Assembly: GCA_965242575.1 (NCBI GenBank)
Contig: OZ251461.1
Span: 1,240,001-1,304,000, forward strand
Reading direction: 5' to 3'
DNA: 64,000 bases
Origin: JANQOH01 sp965242575
Lineage (GTDB): Bacteria; Pseudomonadota; Alphaproteobacteria; UBA7887
Part shown: piece after piece, positions 41,129 to 52,346 of the stretch
How the letters are laid out: the number at the start of each line of letters is the position of its first letter
Numbering within the stretch: position 1 is the first letter of the stretch
Notes under the pieces: model-generated
What the model saw: only the letters and a program-made list of their open reading frames with translations
Database searches by the model: none
Told to the model about the DNA's origin: nothing
Translations under genes and position numbers: made by a program

Positions 41129-41668
41129 TCACGCCGCGAAGGGCATGTCGAAGCCCTTGAGCAGCGCCCGCGCCTCGTCGTCGGTGTTCGCCGTGGTCGC
41201 GATAACGATGTCGAGTCCGCGCACGGCGTCGATGGCGTCGTAGTCGATTTCGGGGAACACGATCTGCTCCTTGAGGCCGAGCGCGTAGTTCCCCCGCCCG
41301 TCGAAACTCCGGGGCGACACGCCGTGGAAATCGCGCACCCGGGGCAGCGCGATGACGATCAGGCGGTCGAGGAACTCGTACATGCGCTCGCGCCGCAGCG
41401 TGACCTTGCAGCCGACCGTCATCCCCTCGCGCAGTTTGAAGTTGGCGATCGAGCGCCGCGCCCGCGTCACCACCGGCTTCTGGCCGGCGATGGCGGTCAG
41501 GTCGGCGACGGCGCCCTGGACGAGCTTGGCGTCGCGCGCCGCTTCGCCGACTCCCATGTTGAGCACGATCTTCTCGACCTTCGGCGCGCGCATCGGGTTG
41601 TCGTAGCCGAATTGCGCGATCAGCGCCGGTTTCACGGTCGTCCGGTAGCGCTCCTGCAAACGGGTCAT
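41129..41668 (-). CDS. rplE: 50S ribosomal protein L5
   Basis: The 179-aa 5S-rRNA-associated protein contains PKVEKIVLNMGVGEAARDAK, TRARRSIANFKLREGMTVGC and FPEIDYDAIDAVRGLDIVIA. Confidence 0.98.
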   Translation of the reverse strand: MTRLQERYRTTVKPALIAQFGYDNPMRAPKVEKIVLNMGVGEAARDAKLVQGAVADLTAIAGQKPVVTRARRSIANFKLREGMTVGCKVTLRRERMYEFLDRLIVIALPRVRDFHGVSPRSFDGRGNYALGLKEQIVFPEIDYDAIDAVRGLDIVIATTANTDDEARALLKGFDMPFAA

Positions 41669-41678
41669 CGCCGCCCCC

Positions 41679-42005
41679 TCACCGGTCGAAGACTTCGCCG
41701 GAGCGCTTGGCGTAGCGCACCTTGCGGCCGTCCTCGAGGCGCCTGAAGCCGACGCGGGTCGGCTTGCCGTCCTTGGGGTCGATGAGGGCTACGTTGGAGA
41801 CGTCGAGCGGCGCCTCCTTCTCCGTCATGCCGCCGGGCGAGGCGGGCGTGGGTTTGGCGTGGCGGCGCACCATGTTGACGCCCTGGACCACGACGCGCCG
41901 CCGCCCGGGCATGGCGCGCAGCACCTCGCCCTGCTTGCCCTTGTCGCGGCCGGTGACGACCACCACGGTGTCGCCCTTGCGGACCTTGAGTTTCGCAGTC
42001 GTCAT
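41679..42005 (-). CDS. rplX: 50S ribosomal protein L24
   Basis: The 108-aa KOW-domain protein has VRKGDTVVVVTGRDKGKQGE, GVNMVRRHAKP and RVGFRRLEDGRKVRYAKRSG. It starts assembly of the large subunit. Confidence 0.98.
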   Translation of the reverse strand: MTTAKLKVRKGDTVVVVTGRDKGKQGEVLRAMPGRRRVVVQGVNMVRRHAKPTPASPGGMTEKEAPLDVSNVALIDPKDGKPTRVGFRRLEDGRKVRYAKRSGEVFDR

Positions 42006-42015
42006 CGAACGCGCC

Positions 42016-42384
42016 TCACAACACTTCGGGGGCCAGCGAGACGATGCGCATGAAGCGCCGGGCCCGGAGTTCGCGGGTGACGGGGCCGAAGATGCGCGTG
42101 CCGATCGGCTCGCCCTGCCGGTTGACCAGCACCGCGGCGTTGTTGTCGAAGCGGATTGCGCCGCCGTCGGGGCGGCGGATCTCCTTCGCCGTGCGGACGA
42201 TGACCGCGCGGTGGATCTCGCCCTTGCGGACCCGGCCGCGCGGGATCGCCTCCTTCACCGTCACCACGATGACGTCGCCCACCGATGCGGAGCGCCGCCC
42301 GGCGCCGCCGAGCACCTTGATGCACTGCACGCGCCGGGCCCCCGAATTGTCGGCGACATCGAGGTCCGTCTGCATTTGGATCAT
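42016..42384 (-). CDS. rplN: 50S ribosomal protein L14
   Basis: The 122-aa protein begins MIQMQTDLDVADNSGARRVQ and has GVRFDNNAAV-like AIRFDNNAAVLVNRQGEPIG and FGPVTRELRARRFMRIVSLA. Confidence 0.98.
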   Translation of the reverse strand: MIQMQTDLDVADNSGARRVQCIKVLGGAGRRSASVGDVIVVTVKEAIPRGRVRKGEIHRAVIVRTAKEIRRPDGGAIRFDNNAAVLVNRQGEPIGTRIFGPVTRELRARRFMRIVSLAPEVL

Positions 42385-42413
42385 GGGTCGATCCCCGTTC
42401 CGCGCCGCGAGCC

Positions 42414-42650
42414 TCAGGGGCTCTCCGGCACGACCTCCCAACGCTTGGTCCGGGAGATCGGGCGGCACTCGCGGATGCGCACGAAGTCTCCGGTCTTGCA
42501 GGCGTTCCCGGCGTCGTGCGCGGCGTAGCGCTTCGACCTCCTGACGATCTTCTTGTAAACCGGGTGGCGGACCCGCCGCTCCACCCGGACCACGACCGTC
42601 TTGTCGGCACTGTCGCCGACCACGATCCCCGACAAAACGCGTTTCGGCAT
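42414..42650 (-). CDS. rpsQ: 30S ribosomal protein S17
   Basis: The 78-aa OB-fold protein reads MPKRVLSGIVVGDSADKTVV, VRVERRVRHPVYKKIVRRSK and RECRPISRTKRWEVV. The ATG overlaps the rpmC stop (TGATG). Confidence 0.98.
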   Translation of the reverse strand: MPKRVLSGIVVGDSADKTVVVRVERRVRHPVYKKIVRRSKRYAAHDAGNACKTGDFVRIRECRPISRTKRWEVVPESP

Positions 42651-42865
42651 CAGGTCCGCCCGTCCGTTGGCCGCGCCGCCCGCCGCCGTTCGCCGAGCAC
42701 GCCCTGGATGCGGGCGATGTCGCGGCGGACGACGCGGACGCGCGCCGTGTTCTCCAGCTGCCCCGTGGCCTTCTGGAAGCGCAGGTTCAGCTGCTCCTTC
42801 TTCAGGTCGACCAGCTGGCCGCGCAGCGCCGCGTCGTCGCGGCCCCGCAATTCGCGCGCCTTCAC
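42650..42865 (-). CDS. rpmC: 50S ribosomal protein L29
   Basis: The 71-aa helical protein starts at a GTG two bases after the rplP stop: KARELRGRDDAALRGQLVDL, then LRFQKATGQLENTARVRVVR. It is near the exit tunnel and the trigger-factor site. Confidence 0.96.
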   Translation of the reverse strand: MKARELRGRDDAALRGQLVDLKKEQLNLRFQKATGQLENTARVRVVRRDIARIQGVLGERRRAARPTDGRT

Positions 42866-42867
42866 GG

Positions 42868-43287
42868 TCAGCCCCCGCCGCCGATGCGGGCGACGAAGCG
42901 CGTCGCCATCGGCAGTTTCGCCGCGCCGCGCGCGAACGCCGACCGGGCGAGATCGAGGGGCACGCCGTCGAGCTCGAACACGACGCGCCCGGGCTTGACG
43001 CGGCACATCCAGTACTCCGGCGCGCCCTTGCCCTTGCCCATCCGCACCTCGGTCGGCTTCTTGCTGACCGGGACGTCGGGGAAGATGCGGATCCACATGC
43101 GCCCGGCGCGCTTGATGTGGCGGGTGATGGCGCGGCGCGCGGCCTCGATCTGCGGCGCCGTGACCCGCGCCGCCTCGGTCGCCTTGAGGCCGTAGGCGCC
43201 GAAATTCAGCGCCGCGCCCCCCTTGGCCAGGCCGTGGATGCGGCCCTTCTGGGCCTTGCGGTACCTGGTGCGCTTCGGACTCAGCAT
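42868..43287 (-). CDS. rplP: 50S ribosomal protein L16
   Basis: The 139-aa protein has MLSPKRTRYRKAQKGRIHGL, FGAYGLKATEAARVTAPQIE, RMWIRIFPDVPVSKKPTEVR and GAPEYWMCRVKPGRVVFEL. Confidence 0.98.
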   Translation of the reverse strand: MLSPKRTRYRKAQKGRIHGLAKGGAALNFGAYGLKATEAARVTAPQIEAARRAITRHIKRAGRMWIRIFPDVPVSKKPTEVRMGKGKGAPEYWMCRVKPGRVVFELDGVPLDLARSAFARGAAKLPMATRFVARIGGGG

Positions 43288-43298
43288 GGCCGCGCCCC

Positions 43299-43979
43299 CT
43301 AGGCCCTGGCGCCGTGGAACTCGCTCCGGCGGCGCTCCTGCGCCATCGGGTCGTGCTCCATGATCTCGCCCTTGAACACCCAGACCTTGACGCCGCAGGT
43401 CCCGTAGGCGGTCCGCGCGCGCTTGACGCCGTAATCGATGTCGGCGCGCAGCGTGTGCAGCGGCACCCGGCCCTCGCGATACCACTCGGTGCGCGCGATC
43501 TCGGCGCCGCCGAGCCGCCCGCCGCAATTGATGCGGATGCCGAGCGCGCCGAGGCGCATGGCCGACTGCACCGCGCGCTTCATCGCGCGGCGGAACGCCA
43601 CCCGGCGCTCGAGCTGCTGGGCGATGTTCTCGGCGACGAGCTGGGCGTCGATCTCCGGCTTGCGGATTTCGACGATGTTGATGTGCACCTCGCTGTCAGT
43701 GAGCTTCTCCACGTCGCGGCGGAGCTTCTCGATGTCGGCGCCCTTCTTGCCGATCACGACGCCGGGGCGCGCGGTGTGGATGGTCACGCGCGCCTTCTTC
43801 GCCGGGCGCTCGATGACGACCCGGGAGACCCCGGCCTGGCTCAGGCGCTTGCGCAGGAAGCCGCGGATGCGCAGGTCCTCGTGCAGCAGGTCGCCGTAAT
43901 CGGATCCCGCGTACCAGCGCGAGTCCCACGTCCGGTTGACGCCGAGGCGCAATCCGATGGGATTGACCTTCTGGCCCAT
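43299..43979 (-). CDS. rpsC: 30S ribosomal protein S3
   Basis: The 226-aa protein begins MGQKVNPIGLRLGVNRTWDS and has the KH-type block IHTARPGVVIGKKGADIEKL and RTEWYREGRVPLHTLRADID. Length matches alphaproteobacterial S3. Confidence 0.98.
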   Translation of the reverse strand: MGQKVNPIGLRLGVNRTWDSRWYAGSDYGDLLHEDLRIRGFLRKRLSQAGVSRVVIERPAKKARVTIHTARPGVVIGKKGADIEKLRRDVEKLTDSEVHINIVEIRKPEIDAQLVAENIAQQLERRVAFRRAMKRAVQSAMRLGALGIRINCGGRLGGAEIARTEWYREGRVPLHTLRADIDYGVKRARTAYGTCGVKVWVFKGEIMEHDPMAQERRRSEFHGARA

Positions 43980-43990
43980 GCGCTCCTCCC

Positions 43991-44365
43991 CTATTCCGCG
44001 CGCTCGCGCACCACGACCGTGAGGCGGCTGAACCGCTTCACGATGCGCCCGATGCGCCCGCGCGCGCGCGGACGCCAGCGGCGCATGGCCAGCGCCTTGC
44101 CCACATGCGCGTCGGCGACGTAGAGCCGGTCGACGTCGAGCTGGTGGTTGTTCTCCGCATTGGCGATCGCCGACTCCAGCACCTTGCGCACGTCGCCGGC
44201 GATGCGGCGGCGGGAGAACGCCAGCACGTCGACGGCGCGGGCGCAGGACAACCCGCGGATGGACTGCGCGACCAGGTTCAGCTTGCGCGGACTCACGCGC
44301 AGCGACTTGGCCATCGCCATCGCCTCGTGCGCCGCCAGCCGGCGTTCGCGCGCGGGTTTGCCCAC
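43991..44365 (-). CDS. rplV: 50S ribosomal protein L22
   Basis: The 124-aa tunnel protein has LRVSPRKLNLVAQSIRGLSC, VLESAIANAENNHQLDVDRL and MRRWRPRARGRIGRIVKRFS (the loop lining the exit tunnel). Confidence 0.98.
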   Translation of the reverse strand: MGKPARERRLAAHEAMAMAKSLRVSPRKLNLVAQSIRGLSCARAVDVLAFSRRRIAGDVRKVLESAIANAENNHQLDVDRLYVADAHVGKALAMRRWRPRARGRIGRIVKRFSRLTVVVRERAE

Positions 44366-44368
44366 GGC

Positions 44369-44647
44369 TCAGGCCCTCCGCGCCTTCTTGTCGCCCGCGT
44401 GCCCGTAATAGGTGCGGGTCGGCGCGAACTCGCCGAATTTGTGGCCGACCATGTTCTCGGTGACGAGCACCGGAATGTGCTTTCGCCCGTTGTGGACGCC
44501 GAAGGTCAGGCCGACGAACTGGGGCAGGACGGTGGAGCGCCGCGACCACGTCTTGATCACCTCCTTGCGCCCGCTGGAGTGCGCCGCGTCGGCCTTCTTG
44601 AGCAGGTAGCCGTCCACGAACGGCCCCTTGCGGATGGATCGCGCCAT
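44369..44647 (-). CDS. rpsS: 30S ribosomal protein S19
   Basis: The 92-aa protein reads MARSIRKGPFVDGYLLKKAD, KTWSRRSTVLPQFVGLTFGV and MVGHKFGEFAPTRTYYGHAG. Confidence 0.98.
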   Translation of the reverse strand: MARSIRKGPFVDGYLLKKADAAHSSGRKEVIKTWSRRSTVLPQFVGLTFGVHNGRKHIPVLVTENMVGHKFGEFAPTRTYYGHAGDKKARRA

Positions 44648-44657
44648 GCCGGCCTCC

Positions 44658-45497
44658 CTACCGCCGCTTCCTGGCCCGGTGGCGGCTGCGCAGGATCATC
44701 CGGTCGCTCGCCTTGTTGCGCCGGGTCCGCTTGCCCTTGGTGGGGACGCCCCACGGAGTCACCGGATGCCGCCCGCCGGACGATTTGCCCTCGCCGCCGC
44801 CATGCGGGTGGTCGACCGGGTTCATCGCCACGCCGCGCACCTTGGGCCGGCGGCCGCGCCAGCGGTTGCGGCCCGCCTTGCCGAGTTTGACGTTCTGGTT
44901 GTCGGGGTTCGACACCGCGCCGACGGTGGCCATGCACTCGGCGCGCACCATGCGCTGCTCGCCCGAGGACAGGCGCAGCAGCGCGTAGCCGGAATCCTTG
45001 CCGACCAGCTGCGCGTAGGCGCCCGCCGCGCGCGCCAGCTGGCCGCCCTTGCCGGGTTTCATCTCGACGTTGTGGACGATGGTGCCCACCGGCATGTTGC
45101 GCATGGGCATGGCGTTGCCGGGCTTGATGTCGGCCCGTTCGCCGGCCACCACGCGGTCGCCGGCGCGCAGCCGCTGCGGCGCGACGATGTAGGCTCGCTC
45201 GCCGTCCGCGTAGCGCAGCAGGGCGATGAAGGCGGAGCGGTTGGGGTCGTATTCGAGCCGCTCGACCGCGGCCTCGACGTCGAATTTGCGCCGTTTGAAG
45301 TCGACCAGGCGGTAGCGCCGCTTGTGGCCGCCGCCGCGGCGGCGCGCGGTCATCCGCCCCTGGTTGTTGCGCCCGCCGGAGGACGACCGGCCCTCGACCA
45401 GCGTCTTGACCGGCGCGCCCTTGTGCAGTTCGCCGCGGTCGACGAGGACGAGGCCGCGCCGGGACGGCGTGGTCGGGCGGTAGGTTTTCAACGCCAT
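44658..45497 (-). CDS. rplB: 50S ribosomal protein L2
   Basis: The 279-aa peptidyl-transferase-centre protein has KTYRPTTPSRRGLVLVDRGE, GRNNQGRMTARRRGGGHKRR, the conserved VAMNPVDHPHGGGEGKSSGG with the catalytic-centre His, and the end SDRMILRSRH. Confidence 0.99.
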   Translation of the reverse strand: MALKTYRPTTPSRRGLVLVDRGELHKGAPVKTLVEGRSSSGGRNNQGRMTARRRGGGHKRRYRLVDFKRRKFDVEAAVERLEYDPNRSAFIALLRYADGERAYIVAPQRLRAGDRVVAGERADIKPGNAMPMRNMPVGTIVHNVEMKPGKGGQLARAAGAYAQLVGKDSGYALLRLSSGEQRMVRAECMATVGAVSNPDNQNVKLGKAGRNRWRGRRPKVRGVAMNPVDHPHGGGEGKSSGGRHPVTPWGVPTKGKRTRRNKASDRMILRSRHRARKRR

Positions 45498-45510
45498 CGT
45501 CCCGGCTCCC

Positions 45511-45804
45511 CTAGATCCCGCCCGTGTAGTCGATGCTCTGGCCCTCGGCCAGGGTCACGATCGCCTTCTTCGCGTCGGGCCGCTTGCCGAGGCGGCCGCG
45601 GAAACGCTTGACCTTTCCCCTGACGTTGAGGGTGTTGACGCGCGACACCTTGACCGAGAACAGCGTCTCGACGGCCGCCTTGATCTCGGGCTTGGTCGAG
45701 TCGCGCGAGACGCGGAAGGCGTATTGGTTGTGCTCGCTCAGCGCGGTGGACTTCTCGGTGACGACCGGGCCGCGGATGACGTCGCAGGCGCGTTCGGGAG
45801 TCAT
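45511..45804 (-). CDS. rplW: 50S ribosomal protein L23
   Basis: The 97-aa exit-tunnel protein has DVIRGPVVTEKSTALSEHNQ, YAFRVSRDSTKPEIKAAVET and KVSRVNTLNVRGKVKRFRGR. The ATG overlaps the rplD stop. Confidence 0.98.
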   Translation of the reverse strand: MTPERACDVIRGPVVTEKSTALSEHNQYAFRVSRDSTKPEIKAAVETLFSVKVSRVNTLNVRGKVKRFRGRLGKRPDAKKAIVTLAEGQSIDYTGGI

Positions 45805-46421
45805 GAGAGGCGCGCCTCCAGCGCCGCGGCCCCGGCCCGGGTGAGCACGAGGACGTCGCGGCGCAGGATGTCGTAGACGTTGGCCCCCTGGCTCGGCAGC
45901 AGGTCGAGCCGGGGCAGGTTCGCCGCGGCGCGGCGGAAATTGGGGTCGATCTCCGGTCCGTCGACGATCAGCGCCGAGGTCCAGCCGAAGGCGGCGAGGC
46001 GCCTGGCGAGCGGCCCGGTCCTGGGTTCGGCGGCGCGCGCGGCGTCGATCACCACCAGTTTGCCGTCCGCCCGCTTCGCCGACAGCGCGCATTTGAGGGC
46101 GAGTTTGCGCACCTTCTTGGGCAGCGACGTCGCGCGGTCGCGCGCCTGGGGCGGAAAGGCGCGCCCGCCGCCGCGGAACTGCGACACCTTGCGGCTGCCG
46201 TGGCGCGCGCGGCCCGTGCCCTTCTGCTTGTAGGCCTTGGCGCCGGTTCCGGCGACGTCGCTCCGGCCCTGGCCGGTCCGCCCGCCGCCGCGCCGCCGCG
46301 CCAGCTGCCAGACGACGACCCGCTTGATCAGGTCGCCGCGCACCGGCGCGCCGAACACCGCGTCGGCGAGATCGATCTCGCCGGCGGCCGCGTTGTCGAG
46401 CGTCACCACGTCGCAGCGCAC
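45801..46421 (-). CDS. rplD: 50S ribosomal protein L4
   Basis: The 206-aa protein has the long tunnel loop AGTGAKAYKQKGTGRARHGS, QFRGGGRAFPPQARDRATSL and the C-terminal GANVYDILRRDVLVLTRAGA. The start is a GTG just after rplC. In some bacteria L4 represses its own operon; nothing in the sequence shows that here. Confidence 0.97.
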   Translation of the reverse strand: MRCDVVTLDNAAAGEIDLADAVFGAPVRGDLIKRVVVWQLARRRGGGRTGQGRSDVAGTGAKAYKQKGTGRARHGSRKVSQFRGGGRAFPPQARDRATSLPKKVRKLALKCALSAKRADGKLVVIDAARAAEPRTGPLARRLAAFGWTSALIVDGPEIDPNFRRAAANLPRLDLLPSQGANVYDILRRDVLVLTRAGAAALEARLS

Positions 46422-46425
46422 GGCG

Positions 46426-47178
46426 TCAGCCCTCCGCCTCTCCGGCCTGCGACTCCGGCGCCGCCGCGTCCTCCTCCGTTGCCTGCGGGGCGGCCTCCGG
46501 CGCCGATTCGCGCACGCCCGCCGGCAGCGGCGCGGCGCCGGGCAGGGGCTTCTTGACCGCGTCGGTGACGCGCAGCACGCCGCCCCTGGGTCCCGGCACG
46601 CCGCCCATCACCATGATCAGCCCGCGCTCGGCGTCGCTGCGGACGACGTAGAGGTTCTGCTCGGTGACTTTCGCGGCGCCGAGCTGGCCGGCCATCTTCT
46701 TGCCCTTGAACACCTTGCCCGGGTCCTGGCACTGGCCCGTCGAGCCGTGGCTGCGATGCGAGACGGACACGCCGTGGCTCGCCCGCAAGCCGCCGAAATT
46801 GTGACGTTTCATCGCCCCGGCGAAGCCCTTGCCGATCGACACGCCGGACACGTCGACGAACTGGCCCGGCACGAAGTGGGCGGCGGTGATCTCGCGTCCC
46901 ACATCGACCATGCAGTCGGCGCTGACGCGGAATTCCGCCAGCCGGCGCCTCGGCTCCACCTGCGCCCTGGCGTAATGGCCGCGCATGGCCTTGGAGACGT
47001 TCTTGGGCTTGGCCTTGCCGACGCCGACCTGCACCGCCGCGTAGCCGTCCCTCTCCGGGGTCTTCCGCGCCACCACGCGGCAGTCGTCCACCCGCAGGAC
47101 GGTCACCGGCAAATGCCGTCCGTCGTCGAGATAGACCCGCGTCATGCCGAGTTTCTCCGCCAGCACGCCCGTTCGCAC
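46426..47178 (-). CDS. rplC: 50S ribosomal protein L3
   Basis: The 250-aa protein begins RTGVLAEKLGMTRVYLDDGR and has KGFAGAMKRHNFGGLRASHG and GSTGQCQDPGKVFKGKKMAG. A Glu/Ala/Pro-rich tail of about 35 residues is typical of alphaproteobacteria. Confidence 0.98.
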   Translation of the reverse strand: MRTGVLAEKLGMTRVYLDDGRHLPVTVLRVDDCRVVARKTPERDGYAAVQVGVGKAKPKNVSKAMRGHYARAQVEPRRRLAEFRVSADCMVDVGREITAAHFVPGQFVDVSGVSIGKGFAGAMKRHNFGGLRASHGVSVSHRSHGSTGQCQDPGKVFKGKKMAGQLGAAKVTEQNLYVVRSDAERGLIMVMGGVPGPRGGVLRVTDAVKKPLPGAAPLPAGVRESAPEAAPQATEEDAAAPESQAGEAEG

Positions 47179-47192
47179 GATGGCCTCCCCCG

Positions 47193-47501
<309 letters not shown>

Positions 47502-47529
47502 CGTCCCGTTCCCGCCGCCCGCGCCGCCG

Positions 47530-48723
<1,194 letters not shown>

Positions 48724-48777
48724 CGCCTTCTCTCCGTTCGCCGCGCCGGGCGGCAGGTCACAGGGGTTTCGCGCCGA

Positions 48778-50856
<2,079 letters not shown>

Positions 50857-50878
50857 TGCTCCGGCCCCCGTCCGCCGC

Positions 50879-51346
50879 CTACCAGCGGTAGTGCGAGAAC
50901 GCCTTGTTGGCTTCCGCCATACGGTGCGTGTCCTCGCGCTTCTTGACCGCGGCGCCGCGGTTCGCCGCGGCGTCCATCAACTCGTTCGACAGCCTGTCGA
51001 CCATCGTCTTCTCCGACCGCTTGCGCGCCGAATCGATAAGCCAGCGGATGGCCAGCGCCTGGCGCCGGTCGACGCGCACCTCGGTCGGCACCTGGTAGGT
51101 CGCGCCGCCGACGCGCCGCGACTTGACCTCGACGTTGGGCTTCACGTTCTCCAGCGCGTCGTGAAACTGCTGCAACGGGTTGCCGCCGCGCCGCGACATG
51201 CGGTCGAACGCGCCGTACACGATCCGCTCGGCGACGGATTTCTTCCCGGAGACCATCAGGTTGTTCATGAACTTGCTGAGCACGACGTCCCCGTATTGGG
51301 CGTCTCCCACGATCTCCCGCTTCTCGGCGGCGCGGCGGCGCGACAT
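50879..51346 (-). CDS. rpsG: 30S ribosomal protein S7
   Basis: The 155-aa head protein has YGDVVLSKFMNNLMVSGKKS, VGGATYQVPTEVRVDRRQAL and AIRWLIDSARKRSEKTMVDR. It lies between rpsL and fusA. Confidence 0.98.
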   Translation of the reverse strand: MSRRRAAEKREIVGDAQYGDVVLSKFMNNLMVSGKKSVAERIVYGAFDRMSRRGGNPLQQFHDALENVKPNVEVKSRRVGGATYQVPTEVRVDRRQALAIRWLIDSARKRSEKTMVDRLSNELMDAAANRGAAVKKREDTHRMAEANKAFSHYRW

Positions 51347-51357
51347 GGCGGTCCTCC

Positions 51358-51729
51358 CTAGCGGGGGCGCTTGGCGCCGTATTTCGAGCGGCGCTGGCGG
51401 CGGTCCTCGACGCCCTGGGTGTCGAGCTTGCCGCGGACGACGTGGTAGCGGACGCCGGGCAGGTCCTTGACGCGCCCGCCGCGGACCAGCACCACCGAGT
51501 GCTCGGCGAGTTTGTGGCCCTCGCCGGGGATGTAGCCGATGACCTCGAAGCCGTTGGTCAGCCGCACCCGCGCCACCTTGCGCAGCGCGGAGTTCGGCTT
51601 CTTGGGCGTGGTGGTGTACACGCGCGTGCAGACGCCGCGCTTCTGCGGGCAGGACTCGAGCGCCGGCACCTTGTTGCGCACCACCGGGCGCCTCCGGCCC
51701 TTGCGGACCAGCTGGTTGATCGTCGGCAT
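51358..51729 (-). CDS. rpsL: 30S ribosomal protein S12
   Basis: The 123-aa decoding-centre protein has PTINQLVRKGRRRPVVRNK, YTTTPKKPNSALRKVARVRL and GGRVKDLPGVRYHVVRGKLD. The lysines linked to streptomycin response (in TPKKPNS and GRVKDLPG) are the sensitive type. It is first of the rpsL-rpsG-fusA-tuf operon. Confidence 0.98.
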   Translation of the reverse strand: MPTINQLVRKGRRRPVVRNKVPALESCPQKRGVCTRVYTTTPKKPNSALRKVARVRLTNGFEVIGYIPGEGHKLAEHSVVLVRGGRVKDLPGVRYHVVRGKLDTQGVEDRRQRRSKYGAKRPR

Positions 51730-51929
51730 CGGCCTTCGCCCTCTCTCCCTCGCCTCTCCGCCCGGCGCTCCAAGCCCGTGCGCGAACGCCGCGCGGGCCG
51801 GAGCCTCGCGGCGACCTCTCCCCGCGCCCCGGCGGGAATCCTCAATGTCCGCGCGATGGCGGCCGTTGCGGCCGCCGCCGGGGGCGGCGTCTAGGCGGAG
51901 CGCCTACCGCCCGCCCCCCAACGCGGCGC

Positions 51930-51958
51930 AGGATAGGGGCGCCGCGCGGCAAGGTCAA
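51930..51958 (-). promoter_or_regulatory. str operon (rpsL) promoter
   Basis: On the minus strand TTGACC (51958-51953) and TATCCT (51935-51930) are exactly 17 bases apart. They lie about 200 bases upstream of rpsL in the 266-base gap after the Cys-rich gene. This separates rpsL transcription from the inserted surface genes. Confidence 0.65.
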
Positions 51959-51995
51959 CACCGAAATGCGCCGGCGCGGAAAAATTACCGGCGCG

Positions 51996-52346
51996 TTACC
52001 CGTCCGGGTCCTTCGCGGCGCAGTCGCGCCGGCAGCGGGCGTAGGCGTCGGGGGAGCGCGCGGCCAGCCGCTCCGTGCAATACACCGCCTCGCAGACGAG
52101 CGCGTCGATTTGCGACCGGCGCGCCCAGGCGCCGCACAAATCCGGATCCCGCGCGCAGCACCGGAGCAACGGCAAATCGCACAGCGCGCGGCAGTGGTCC
52201 CACTCGGCGCCTTCCGGGCACAGACTCCGGCACGTCTCCGCCCCCGCGGCCTTCGCCTCCCGGCAATCGGCGCCGGCGGCGGGCGGCGCGCCGGCAAGGA
52301 CGGCGGCGGCAAGCGCGCCCAGGGCGGCCGCAAGGGCCGGTTTCAA
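51996..52346 (-). CDS. Cysteine-rich secreted protein
   Basis: The 116-aa product has a signal peptide (ALAAALGALAAAVLAGAPP, AAGA) and twelve cysteines in the short mature part, in pairs such as ETCRSLCPEG, HCRALCDLPLLRCC and YARCRRDC. They are probably all disulfide-bonded in the periplasm or outside. The TTG start overlaps the stop of the methyltransferase gene (TTGA). Function unknown; it is the last of four inserted genes between rpoC and rpsL. Confidence 0.75.
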   Translation of the reverse strand: MKPALAAALGALAAAVLAGAPPAAGADCREAKAAGAETCRSLCPEGAEWDHCRALCDLPLLRCCARDPDLCGAWARRSQIDALVCEAVYCTERLAARSPDAYARCRRDCAAKDPDG

